A stretch of DNA of 64,000 nt, taken from positions 8,066,618-8,130,617 of the forward strand of contig NC_052032.1 in NCBI RefSeq assembly GCF_015832195.1, written 5' to 3'. Both the position numbers and the translations under genes were made by a program. Each line of letters starts with the position of its first letter. Within the stretch, counting starts at the first letter, position 1. The notes under the pieces are model-generated. The model worked only from the letters and a program-made list of their open reading frames with translations. It ran no database searches and was not told the DNA's origin. This stretch comes from Motacilla alba alba (taxonomy: Eukaryota; Chordata; Aves; Passeriformes; Motacillidae). Positions 23,475 to 33,649 of this stretch are shown in pieces.

Positions 23475-23524
23475 GGGCTGCGCCTGGCGATGTCTGACCG
23501 TGCCGTGTGTCTCCCTTTCCGCAG

Positions 23525-23672
23525 GTTTGCCAAGCTCCTGCTCCGCCTCCCAGCCCTGCGATCCATCGGCCTGAAATGCCTGGAGCACCTCTTCTTCTTC
23601 AAGCTAATAGGCGACACGCCCATCGACACCTTCCTGATGGAGATGCTGGAAGCGCCGCACCAAATGACTTAG
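23525..23672 (+). CDS. RXRA: RXRA final coding exon (likely exon 10): helices 10 to 12, AF-2 and stop
   Basis: The coding part encodes the end of Arg414, then Phe415 to Thr462, followed by TAG at 23670-23672. Helix 10 ([21 protein letters not shown]) forms the core of the dimer interface (Leu419, Leu420, Arg421) and supplies pocket residues Cys432, His435, Leu436 and Phe439. Helix 12 carries the AF-2 core FLMEML with Glu453, which pairs with Lys284 to clamp coactivators. The end EAPHQMT is the normal RXRA terminus. No change from human is seen, and the full run of six exons keeps exactly the human length of 259 residues. Confidence 0.98.
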
Positions 23673-24095
23673 AGACCTCTGCTGGGTCAGTCCCTCGCCC
23701 GGCCCCAGGGCTCCCCCGGGGCCCTTCCTCTGCTTTCCTCGGCCCCAGCCCGTCCCTCCCTGCTGTCCCCAGCGCCGGAGGCACCGTCTGCTCCGGGGGA
23801 CCCCCGGCCTGCCCCCCTGTCCGTTCGCTGTCACTGCTGCGTCTCCAGACCTGCTCGCTGGTTCCCTGTGCTACTTGTAGAGAAGTGGGAGCGGAGAGAG
23901 CTTTGCCAACCCCTGCCCCCGCCGTGCCATGAGGTTTGGGATGAGCCACCACGGGGCTGGTGTCACCACCCCCCCCCAGCCCTGCCCTGGGGACGAGGAC
24001 GGTGCCAGCCCTCGGGGCAGTGGGGTTTGGACGAGCCGAGGGGAGTGGTTGGACTCTGCCAGATTTGCAGCTGGGCTATTTTCAGAGGATGGAGT

Positions 24096-24172
24096 TTTTG
24101 AAAAAAAAAAAGAGAAGAAGAAGAAGAAGACAAAAAAAAAGAAAAAAAAAAAGAAAAAAAAAAGAAAATATT
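24096..24172 (+). repeat. A-rich / (AAG)n tract in the 3' UTR
   Basis: Runs of A broken by single G or by GAAGAAGAAG. On a sense transcript this gives an internal A-rich site where oligo-dT could misprime. Confidence 0.85.
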
Positions 24173-24501
24173 TCTATTTTTGGTTTCTAACTATTCTTAG
24201 TAGTCTCGGTAGTTACTTTGCGGAGGGAGAGGCCGTGCCCCTGAATGAGTCACCCGTGGCTGCACAGAGCCTTCTCCTTCCACTTCACAGCAGAGCATTT
24301 GGGACTGAGCTGAATCCCCCCAAAACAGGGTGGCTGTGGCACAGGAGATGCCCTTTGGCCACCCCGAGGGCACCCGGGCATCGCTGCCCACCCCAAAGGC
24401 GTGGACATGAGCCAGCTGCAGCGCTTGCTTTAAGGCTGCCAGGGACTCCCCGCGGCCCTTCCCCAGCTCCTGGGGGCTTGCTGGGACCCCTGCCCTCAGC
24501 A

Positions 24502-24590
24502 CAGCATCCCAGTCCATCCCAGAGCTGCCCCAGTCCATCCCAGAGCTGCCCCACTACATCCCAGAGCTGCCCCACTACATCCCACTGTGC
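24502..24590 (+). repeat. Short tandem repeat in the 3' UTR
   Basis: About four copies of a roughly 25-bp unit containing CATCCCAGAGCTGCCCCA. Confidence 0.8.
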
Positions 24591-25837
24591 CCCCACTCTG
24601 GGGTTTTGGGGTTTCGGCTCACCCAGGAGGCTGCTCCTGTTCTTTCAGCCCTGCCAAACCCTGCAAGGCAACAATTAGTGGGAGTGCTCGGCCAGGCTGG
24701 TTAATTGCAGCTGTTAATTAGTGGTGAAGCAAGAAGAGGGCTCCCCCTCCCCTGGATCTGCCCCATGGCTGGGTGGGGGATGTGGCAGCGCCATCATCCC
24801 TGTCCTCCCCGGGATTCTGAGAGCACCAAAAGCACCTTGGCTTCTGCACAGCCCTTTCCTTGAGTCTTGGTGACAGGATTTTGGGGTTAGGGACAGGAAT
24901 GTGCCCGTGCCCCAGGGGATGGGGTTCCCCCAGGAGTGCGTGGCCAGCGAGGGAACCATCCCCCTCCACCTCCCTCCTCATCAGGTGTCTCCTGTGCCCC
25001 GCCAAAAACACGAGATGGAGAAATCAAACAAAGCAGAGGGAATGCTGAGGGATGTTGGGAAGGGTTTTCAGGATGGACACCCCGTGCTGGGAGCTGAGGA
25101 GGAGCCACCTGTGCCCGAGGGCTTCCCCACCACCTCCGTGTGCTCTGTGCTTTACAAAGCAAAGGATGAGGTCCCAAAAATTATTTTCCTGCTCCCCATG
25201 GTTTGCAGCTGGTCGACAACTCCTCCTTTGCTCCTGAACCCACCACCTCACTCCCACCCCAGTTTTGGACGTTGCCACCTGCCTGTTGCCATGCCAGCTG
25301 GCAGCTGGAGTGCCCAGCCCCAAGCCCTGCAGCTCCAAAAGGAAGAAGCCCCTCGGGATTTCAGGTGGCAGCTCCCCCCGGGGCTGGCCCCGAGTGGCGA
25401 ATCGGCAGAGGCAGGCACAGCGCCTTGGCTCTGTTTCCCCAGCAGCCTGCAAGCCACTGAAAATATTATTAAACAGCTTCACCCTGCAAGAATTTGCCAA
25501 GAAAACGAGGCAGGAGAAATGAAATCTGCCGAGGGTGCCAGGAAACACGAGCAGGCTGTTCCCTGCCAGCGGGAGGCTGGCGCAGCCCCAGGGGGGTGCA
25601 GGGAGGTGGCAGAGCCCCGAGCCCCCAGAGCCCCGAGCCCACCCAGCCCCTGGGCAGCCCCCAGCCCCCAGCGGAAAGGAGCCCGGGACTTGCTTGGCAC
25701 AGAGGAAAAAGCTTTGGGGAAGTTGGTGGGTGTTGCACTGGGATAAACCCGCTGGTCTCTGGTGGGTGGAGCCCCTTTTTTTCCTGGGGGTGGCTGGGGA
25801 GGGGCTCTTGGGTGCTGTGGTGGCAGTGGGAGCTCCC

Positions 25838-26358
25838 ATCCCATCCCAATCTTATCCCATCTCATTTCATCCCATCCTGTCCCGTCCCATCTCGTTTCAT
25901 CCCATCCCTTTCCATTCTGTCACGTTCCATCATCTTCCATCCCATTTTTTTCCCCATCTGTCCCCATCCCATCCCACCTCATGTCATCCAGTCTTCATCC
26001 CATCCCATCCCATCCCATCCCATCCCATCCCATCCCATCCCAATCTCCTTATACCATCCCAAACCTCCCCATCCCATCCAAACCTTCTCATCCCATTCCA
26101 GCCTCCCCATCCCATCCCAACCTACTCATCCCAACCTTCCCATCCCATCCCAATCTCCTTATACCATCCCAAACTTCCCCATCCCATCCAAACCTTCTCA
26201 TCCCATTCCAACCTCCCCATCCCATCCCATCCAAACCTACTCATCCCAACCTTCCCATCCCATCCAAACCTACTCATCCCAACCATCCCATCCCATCCCA
26301 TCCCATCCCATCCCATCCCATCCCATCCCATCCCATCCCATCCCATCCCATCCCCATC
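25838..26358 (+). repeat. ATCCC pentanucleotide satellite in the 3' UTR
   Basis: Long runs of CATCC/ATCCC units, about 520 bp in all. They include two pure stretches (near 25999-26041 and 26285-26353) and a mixed middle of CATCCCAACCTTCC and CATCCAAACCTACTC variants that repeats as longer blocks. Confidence 0.95.
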
Positions 26359-27104
26359 AGCACCTGACCTCACAAAGCCACAGGGGAGGCTCTGCAGGCC
26401 CCAAGCTCCAGGTCAGGATCATCCCCGTGCCTCAGTTTCCCCGCTGGAGCAGCACAGCCTCGATCCATGCCCGTGGTGGAGGGGATTTTGGGAGAGGCTG
26501 AGCCTTGTGCTGGGGATTTCCCTTCTCAGCCGGTGAAAGGGAGTTGGGATTCCCTGAGCCCTCGCAGCCCAGCCCAGCCCCTCCATCCTCATCCTCCTCC
26601 CTTCCCGTGGGAAGGAGAAGCTTCTGTGTGTTGGGAGCAGCCAGAGCAGCCTTAAAGCCACGAGCTTTGCGTGAGTTTGGGTCTTTGCTTTGTGTTCTTT
26701 TCACTTGGGGCTTTTATTTGTTGTTGTTGTTGTCCTCATCTCGATAAGGCTGAGTGTGGGGAGGTGAGGTGGCTGGAGGGAAACAAAAGGCACATTATTC
26801 CCTGGAGAGGTAGGACGTGGCTTTCACCAGCTCCCAGTACTCCTGCAAAAATCTGCTTCCACTCGGGTGATGTGTTCCTAATCCTTATTTTAATTCCTTT
26901 TTGTTGGTGGGACAGTCTTTAATTTCCTAGAGAGAGCACAAACATCAGCCTTTCAGCCCCCACTCCCCACCCAGCACATCCCGATCCCCCGTGGCAATGC
27001 CAGCTTCCCCCGGCGCCCGGGAGGGGCCCTGGGGCCGTCAGGGGGGAAACGCTGAGCCCCGGCCTTGTGAGCCCTCCAGGGCAGCGGGGACAGCCCTGGC
27101 CTGG

Positions 27105-27640
27105 GGGCTGACCCCAAAACCACGCCGGGCTGCTGACCCCGAAACCACACCGGGCTGCTGACCCTAAAGCCAGGCTGGGCTGCTGACCCTAAAGCCAGGC
27201 TGGGCTGCTGACCCCAAAACCACGCTGGGCTGCTGATCCTAAAGCCAGGCTGGGCTGCTGATCCTAAAGCCAGGCTGGGCTGCTGACCCCAAAACCACAC
27301 CGGGCTGCTGACCCTAAAGCCAGGCTGGGCTGCTGACCCCAAAAGCAGGCTGGGGAGCAGCTGACCCCAAAAACAGGTTGGGGAGCTGCTGATCCCACAG
27401 AAGGCTGGGCTGCTGACCCCAAAAGCAGGCTGGGGAGCTGATCCTAAAAGCAGGCTGGGGAGCTGATCCTAAAAGCAGGCTGGGGAGCTGATCCTAAAAG
27501 CACGCTGGGGAGCTGATCCTAAAAGCACGCTGGGGAGCTGCTGACCCCACAGCAGGCTGGGGTGCTGTGCTGACCCCACAGCCAGGCCGGGGAGCTGTGC
27601 TGACCCCAAAGCCAGGCTGGGGAGCTGTGCTGTCCCCCTG
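27105..27640 (+). repeat. 22- to 25-bp minisatellite in the 3' UTR
   Basis: Units read approximately GGCTGGGCTGCTGACCCC plus AAAAGCCA with A/C and length variants, repeated about 20 times. It is followed at 27660-27700 by four GTGTCCCCGC decamers. Confidence 0.93.
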
Positions 27641-27789
27641 GCTGCAGCTGGCTCGCTGGGGTGTCCCCGCGTGTCCCCGCGTGTCCCCGCGTGTCCTGTA
27701 GATAGCCACACTGTATAGAACCCCACTCACATACACGTAGAGAACTGTAGCAATTGCAGACTTTTCCTGGCTTTTTGTGCTTTGAGTCG

Positions 27790-28110
27790 ATTCTTTTTCT
27801 TGGTTTTTTTTTTTGTTGTTGTTTATTTTTTTCACCCCTCTCCTCGCTTTTTATTTTGGTTTTTTTTCCGTGTTTTGCTTCCATTGTATCCGAATCCCTT
27901 TCCGAATTGGCAGATGCCAAATCTGGATTTTTATTCCTCGAGACAAAGGAACTGCATCTATTTTAAGATGCCTTTTTGTTTTGTTTTTCTTCTTTTTGTT
28001 TCCTTTTCCTTCTTTTATTTTGTTTTTCTTCTTCTGTTTTGTTTTTCTTCTTTTATTTTGGTTTTCTTCTTTTATTTTGGTTTTTTTTTTGTTGTTTGTT
28101 TTTATCTTTC
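27790..28110 (+). repeat. T-rich low-complexity block near the end of the 3' UTR
   Basis: Poly-T broken by TTCTTC, TTTTATTTTG and TTTGTTTTTC words. A sense transcript would carry a long U-rich stretch here. Confidence 0.85.
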
Positions 28111-28268
28111 TTTTAAGCAGGTGGTTCGGAGTAAAGAATAGCTTTAGCAATTCCCAATACTTAGTGATGGATGCCTTGGCTATGGGATACATAGATTAAA
28201 AAAAAAAAAAAAGACATTAAAATTTAGAATGACAAAAAAAAAATAAGGAAAAAAATATCTAAAGCATC

Positions 28269-28274
28269 AATAAA
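28269..28274 (+). terminator. RXRA: Probable RXRA polyadenylation signal
   Basis: A canonical AATAAA lies within AAGCATCAATAAAGTT, followed by a T-rich and TGTA-containing stretch (TTTTTGTACAAATGTAA). It is the first strong signal after the long UTR in sequence that looks single-copy. Cleavage would fall near 28285-28300. Confidence 0.6.
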
Positions 28275-28299
28275 GTTAAAAATCTATTTTTGTACAAAT

Positions 28300-29000
28300 G
28301 TAATTTTATCCCTTACCGTATCCTTGGATATTTTCTTTCCTGGATTTTGTTTCTTCTGCAGAGATTGTTATAAACTCTCTCTATTTTTTCCTCTCTTTCT
28401 CTCTGTAAGTGTTCAGCCACAGGGATCTGGAGAAGAGGGAGAAACTTCTGACCGTGTTTTAAAGGCTTTATATGAAATCTTTTTTGAAATAATTTTTTTG
28501 AATGAACTTTTTATTTTTTTTTTTCCCCCCCCACTTCCAAAATCTTTTTTGGGGATGGGACGGGGGTGGGAGGGAGGGGAAGGGCTGCTCTGGGGGTGTC
28601 TTTTGTCACGTATCTCTGGCGTTCCTGCAGGTCTGTTTTACTGTGAAATCACTACCCTATATTATTATTCACTTCAAAAACAACAGAAAAGGTTAAAAAA
28701 AAAAAAGAAAATAAAAAAAAAAGAGAGAAAGAACTGCTGCTGGAAACGCCAGTATTTTGAGAACAATTGTATCAGAATCGTGGGAAAAAAAATGAGAAGA
28801 AAAAAAAAAGAGAAAAAAAAAAGAGGAAAAAAAAAAAGGAAAAGAAAAAAAAAAAAGAAAATATATGAGCATTTTAAAATATAACCCAGTCCAAGTCCTG
28901 GTTTGTTCTGTCGTGCCTGGGGTTACTCACTGGGGGTGTCCCCAGCACGGTCCCCCACTCCAGGGCTCTGCACATCCAGGAAATCCCGGCTGGCTGCAGG
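28300..29000 (+). other. Downstream flank with T-rich and A-rich tracts
   Basis: No gene is seen. It contains T-rich words, then an A-rich tract from about 28680 to 28862 made of AAAAAAGAAAA-type units. If transcription uses a later poly-A site, this could still be 3' UTR. Confidence 0.6.
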
Positions 29001-29001
29001 A

Positions 29002-29105
29002 GGGAGCGGCCCCGGCTCCCCCGGCACCTTTCCCTTCTCCCAGCTCTTCCCAGGGAGGGAGCGGCCCCGGCTCCCCCGGCACCTTTCCCTTCCCCCGGCT
29101 CTTCC
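29002..29105 (+). repeat. Two tandem copies of a 53-bp GC-rich unit
   Basis: GGGAGCGGCCCCGGCTCCCC followed by CGGCACCTTTCCCTTC occurs twice in direct succession with one or two changes. Confidence 0.9.
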
Positions 29106-29214
29106 CACGAGGCATTCCCGGTCCCTCAGGTGCCCAGCGGTGGCATTTCCGTGCCAGCCTGGTGGCACCGCGGTGACCGATGCCACCCTGGGCCTGTCCC
29201 CGTGCCAGGGCTGG

Positions 29215-29822
29215 CCTTTGGGGGCACACAGGGGTTTGGGGACACACAGAGGGGTTTGGGGACACACACAGGGATTTGGGGACACACGGAGGGGTTTGGG
29301 GACACACAGAGGGATTAGGGGGGCACACAGAGGGGTTTGAGGGCACACAGAGGGGTTTGAGGGCACACAGAGGGGTTTGGGGGCACACAGGGGTTTGGGG
29401 GGCATACACAGGGATTTGGGTGCACAGAGGGGTCTGGGGGCACACAGAGGGGTTTGGGTGCACAGAGGGATTTGGGGGCACACAGGGATTTGGGGGGCAC
29501 ACAGATGGGTTTGGGGGTATACAGGGATTTGGGGGCACACAGGGATTTGGGGAGCACACAGATGGGTTTGGGGGTATACAGGGATTTGGGGGCACAGAGG
29601 GGGATTTGGGGGGCACAGAGGGATTTGGGGGGCGCACAGAAGGATCTGGGGGCACAGATTGGGGGTATACAGGGATTTGGGGGCACAGAGGGGGATTTGG
29701 GGGACACACAGAGGGATTTGGGGGCACAGAGGGGTTTGGGGGGCACACAGAAGGATCTGGGGGCACAGAGGGGTTTGGGGCACACAGGGGTTTGGGGGGC
29801 ATACACAGGGATTTGGGGGGCA
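29215..29822 (+). repeat. G-rich minisatellite downstream of RXRA
   Basis: About 600 bp of units such as GGGGTTTGGGGGCACACAGA, with variants GGGATTTGGG, GGGGTATACAG and GGATCTGGGG. Each unit has two runs of three to five G. Long open frames on both strands are artefacts of the repeat. Confidence 0.95.
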
Positions 29823-29829
29823 CCCCCAG

Positions 29830-30550
29830 CACGTGCTGATGGAGGTGTTCGCTGGCCCCAGTCCCTCCCGGAGCAGGAGCGGCGCTGCAGCAGAGGCTGG
29901 GAGAGCGGGAGCCTTTAGGCTGAGCTTAACCTGGATTTGTTGCCAGGCGCACACGAGCCCGAGCCCGCAGCCGGCTTTCCAGGCGGGATAAATCCTCCCC
30001 CGGCGGCGGATGGAGAATCAGAGGCTCGATTCGCCGAGCCGTGTTTCCTCATTTGGCAAAAAACGAGGTTTTGTCAGGTTTGCGGGGGGCAGGGAAGGGG
30101 CACAGGGGGCGATTCACCCAAAGCTGCCCATTCCCACTCCCTGCCCCGCTCCGGGAGCCCCCAGGGAGCGGCAGCACCGCCCGGCCACGCTCCCACCTCC
30201 AGCTGCCCAGGCTGCCCGTGTGCCTCGCAAACCTCCGGGCAGCGTTTGCCGAGTCAGTATTTGCCTCCCTCCCGAGGGTTTGTGTCCCCCCTGTCCCGGG
30301 TGGAGCGGGCTGGGATGTGCGGGGCAGCCCGGGATGCTGCGCGGGCTGTCCGGGAAGCGCATCCCGCTCTGAAAATCGGGCTTCTATTTTTAACCACGCT
30401 TAAAAGAGAAAAGAAAGCAAAGCCGAGCTGGCCACTGATTTTTGGTGTTTGTTTTGTTTTTTTTTTTAATCTTGCGTTTGGTTCCTGCTGTGTTTTCTGC
30501 TTGGGGGGCACTCGCAGAGCCCCAAACCTGGGAAGGGCTCTGCTCTCCCT
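29830..30550 (+). other. GC-rich intergenic stretch without a recognisable gene
   Basis: Moderately CpG-rich at 29855-30060. No exon, promoter element or RNA gene could be identified. Confidence 0.5.
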
Positions 30551-30591
30551 CCAGGAGGAGGAGGAGGAGGAGGAGGAGGAGGAGGAGGATT
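30551..30591 (+). repeat. (GGA)n trinucleotide microsatellite
   Basis: About a dozen uninterrupted AGG/GGA units. Confidence 0.95.
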
Positions 30592-31209
30592 GCACCTTGG
30601 CCAAGCCGTTGCTGTTTTTCCAGCTTCTGCAGGGCTCAAAGTGCCTGTTTTGACTCTCCTCCCGACTCCTTGATGCCAGCAGATGATTGTAAAGCAATTA
30701 AACCTCTCCATTAAACCTCCGCTGGCTTTTGTTGTGTCTCGGGCTGGGCGTGCGCGGCATTCACCCTTGCCCTGGGAGCAGCGTGGAGCTCCGGGGCTCT
30801 CTGCTTTATCGGGAACACCGCAATTCCTTCAATCCTGAGATGTGGGATCGGGGGGGGGCACTCCGGCTTCCCCTGGGAAATGCCATTCCCTGTGCTCCGG
30901 GGGCTGGAGGGGATGGGATGGAGAGCGGGAGATGCTGGGGGTGCAGGGCTCGCTCTTGGACGGGCACGGCTGAATTTCTGAGCGTTCCCAGCGCTGACAG
31001 AGATGGAGCGGGGCGTCAGCAGAGTGTTTGGAAACCCTTAAGGGAAGGGCTGTGATCCCGGCCCTCTCCGTGCCTCGGCTTCGCGGCCAGGAGGGGACTC
31101 TCCAAACAAACCCAGACAGACGAGCTCTTTCACCGGCAATTTGTCACTCCATAATTGCCGGGGAAAAGCAGGTTGGTTTTCTCCTCCTGACCTCTCCCAA
31201 GCAGCCTTT

Positions 31210-31800
31210 TCACCCCAGCTGGCCCCGGGGCCGGGCTCGGGGTCCTGCCGTGGCCTCCCCCCGCCCCGGGGGCACAGAGGGCGCCTCGGCCTTCTGCAGC
31301 GCATCTCCCAGTGACATTTCCATGGATGTCCCCATGGCTGACACATCCATGGATGTCCCCAGGGCACCGCAGAGACACCCGGCCGCCCCCAGCGTGGGTG
31401 GGGATGGAGCCGGCGGACGGGAGCGCACAGGGGAGCCGCGTTTCAGGTTCGCACTCTGTTCCAAGCCAAGCCCAGGTTCTGCTGATCCTCTCCCATGCCC
31501 CAGCGCTTCCCCCTCCATCCCCAGCTGCCCAGGGCGGGGTGGGAATTGCGCTCCCGGCGTTTCCAGGTGGGACTTTGGGCAGGGAAGCGCTGGGCGGTTC
31601 TTGCTGTAGGAGCTGAGCGCGGCTCAGCAGGGCCGGGCTTGCGGAGGCGGCTGCGGGCCAAGAGGCTCCCGGAGCGGGGCTGATCCCACCGGGACTGGGG
31701 CAGAGCCTCGGGAGCCCCCGGGGGCCGGCCTGGCCCGTCCGAGCAAAGAGCAAAGAGCTGCTGCCATCTCCCGACCGCAGCGAGCCCTGCCCGGGATGCC
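31210..31800. promoter_or_regulatory. CpG-rich patch, possible CpG island
   Basis: CG dinucleotides are frequent (for example CGCGGCTCAGCAGGGCCGG and GAGGCGGCTGCGGGCC), in contrast to most of the neighbourhood. No start codon context, splice donor or protein similarity is evident, so a promoter is only a possibility. Confidence 0.35.
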
Positions 31801-31804
31801 CTTC

Positions 31805-32212
31805 CCCGGGCCGGGATCCCAGTCCCTTTATCCCGGGATCCCAGTCCCTTTATCCCGGGATCCCGCTACCTTTATCCCGGGATCCCACTCCCCGGCCCAG
31901 GATGCCCTTCCCTGGCCCGGGATCCTGCTCCCTTTCCCCCGGGATCCCACTCCCTTTTCCCGGGATCCAGCTCCTTTTCCCCGGGATCCCAGCTCCTTTT
32001 CCCCGGGATCCAGCTCCTTTACCCGGGATCCCAGCCCCTTTTCCCCGGGATCCCAGTCCCTTTTCCCCGGGATCCAGCTCCTTTTTCCCAGGATCCAGCT
32101 CCTTTTCCTGGGATCCAGCTCCTTTTCCCCGGGATCCAGCTCCTTTTCCCAGGATCCCAGTCCCTTTTCCCGGGATCCCAGTCCCTTTTCCCGGGATCCC
32201 ACTCCCCTGCCC
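31805..32212 (+). repeat. Minisatellite of GGGATCCCAGTCCCTTTTCCC units
   Basis: Roughly 20 units of about 20-22 bp, many holding the palindrome GGGATCCC. Variants alternate AGTCCCTTT and AGCTCCTTTT. Confidence 0.95.
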
Positions 32213-33371
32213 TCTCCCTCTCCCCCTCCCCAGCACCCGTTCCCGTGCCCAGAGCAGCCCTGGGGCTGGAATGAAACAATCTGTAGGAAAAAAAGAAAAA
32301 AGAAAGAAAAAAGTGGGGTTTGTTTTGGAGTTTTAAAAGGTTTTTTATTATTATTTCTTTGTTTATTCTCTTTTGCCCACACCCTGCGAGGCTGCCGAGA
32401 TGAGGAAGTGAAGCTCTGCCTCTCCCACTCCACAGTGCCCCAGATCAGGTCCTTCTGAGCGGTTTTCTGCCCCTAAAAGATGCTTTGCTCTCAATCACTT
32501 CCAGCTCCTTCCCTCCTCCTTGCCTCGGCTCTGGAATTCCTGTCCTGACCCTAAAATTCCTGTCCTGACTCCGAAATTTCCTGCTGAGGCGATTTGCACA
32601 GACCAACAGCCCAAACACTGAATCTTAACCCATTTTCCCTCAATTTCCCTCCCGGGATTCCCGTGCCTGCTCTTCCCTGGCAGCCTGACCAAGGGTTAAC
32701 AAATTCTCATTCAAAGCATCACCTAAACCGAGGCTCCTTCATTTCCAGAGAGCCCCAGATCCCAAGGCAGGGGCGAGAAACATCGGCCACAAAAATTCTG
32801 CATCTCTCTGCCTTACAACCCTGGCAGTGAAACCTTGTTTGGCTTTGGAGGCAAGATTTTCCATCCCGGGCTCCAGCGCTGCTCAACTGCTCGGAGCCCA
32901 CATCTTGTTTTTCTTCTGACAGAGTGAGGTATGATTCTTGGCTCGGCGAGCCTCTGCTAAATGAAAAGATGCTTTTAGAGCTCATTCACTCAACACTCAC
33001 CCCAAAACCCAAGGGGAGGGTCGGATGGAAATTGGCTGAAGTTATCAGCCAGGCTTTCTGCTGGATTTCTTTTGTGGTGGGTATCGGGCTGAAGAGCGTC
33101 AAATGAAGGCACAAGTGTTTGCCGGGTGATGGTAAAGGTAGGAAAGCCTGATGATTAAAGCAGCCAGAGCGCTGAATTTATTTTCTTGTGAAAAGCTCGT
33201 GTTTGAGACACTGGGACTCCTGGGGACTCAGCTCTCAGGGTTCATTTTGTCTGGCTCTTTTAATTTACAACATAAAAGCCTCCTGCTTGTAAGAAGAGCA
33301 GCCCCAGCCTGGTGTGAGTTCACCGGAGAGCCGAGGGATGGAGCGGGAATTTCCTGGCCACCGAGTCAGGA
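32213..33371. other. Intergenic stretch without a recognisable gene
   Basis: Contains an A-rich tract at 32287-32312 and otherwise single-copy sequence. I see no gene. Confidence 0.6.
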
Positions 33372-33438
33372 GCAGACTGGGAAGGTTGGACACGATGGCT
33401 CCAGAGTTCTTTTCCAGCCTGTGTGATTCTGTGACTCT
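33372..33438 (+). mobile_element. CR1 LINE 3'-end fragment
   Basis: GGTTGGACACGATGGCTCCA, then TTTTCCAGCCTGTGTGATTC and TGTGACTC is the CR1 terminus with the ATTCTGTG repeat. Confidence 0.7.
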
Positions 33439-33649
33439 CTGGGGGTGTTCCTGCTCTGCAGGCTGGGGCTCCCAGTTCCTTCCTGCCCTCTCAGGGGGCT
33501 GCCCGGAGCAAGGGAAAAGCCTTTCCTCAGGCTGGCACTGAAATGGATTCTGATCCCAAAAGGCCACAGGATGAGCAGGGAGGGCTGGCACTGTCCTGCT
33601 GCCCCTCTTGGCCCCCATCAGCCACCAGCCAGCATCCTTCATGCTTGTT

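Larger units (their letters stand above)
19883..23524 (+). other. RXRA: RXRA last intron, 3642 bp
   Basis: Bounded by GTGAGC and CTTTCCGCAG. Bases 19883-22807 hold no gene or element that I recognise; a poly-A stretch lies near 21819-21848. A solo LTR occupies 22808-23474, and only 50 bp remain between it and the exon. The remaining 50 bp include CTGAC with its A at 23497, 28 bases from the exon, a well-placed branch point. Confidence 0.9.
23673..28300 (+). other. RXRA: RXRA 3' untranslated region (probable extent)
   Basis: Sequence after the TAG has no further splice-linked coding exon. It carries GC-rich 5' UTR-adjacent text, then two expanded minisatellites (25838-26358, 27105-27640), a T-rich block (27790-28110) and a poly-A signal at 28269. 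The last 600 bp (ATAGCCACACTGTATAG onward) look like single-copy UTR sequence. Human RXRA also has a 3' UTR of roughly 4 kb (recalled). The 3' end is inferred; earlier poly-A sites are possible. Confidence 0.65.

Noticed and set aside
25494..26536. Two open frames of about 335 codons after the RXRA stop
   Set aside because: Most of their length is the ATCCC satellite in the 3' UTR; no domain is recognisable.
28923..29991. Long open frames on both strands (up to 343 codons) rich in Cys-Pro or Gly-Phe
   Set aside because: Created by the G-rich minisatellite; a period near a multiple of three keeps the frames open.
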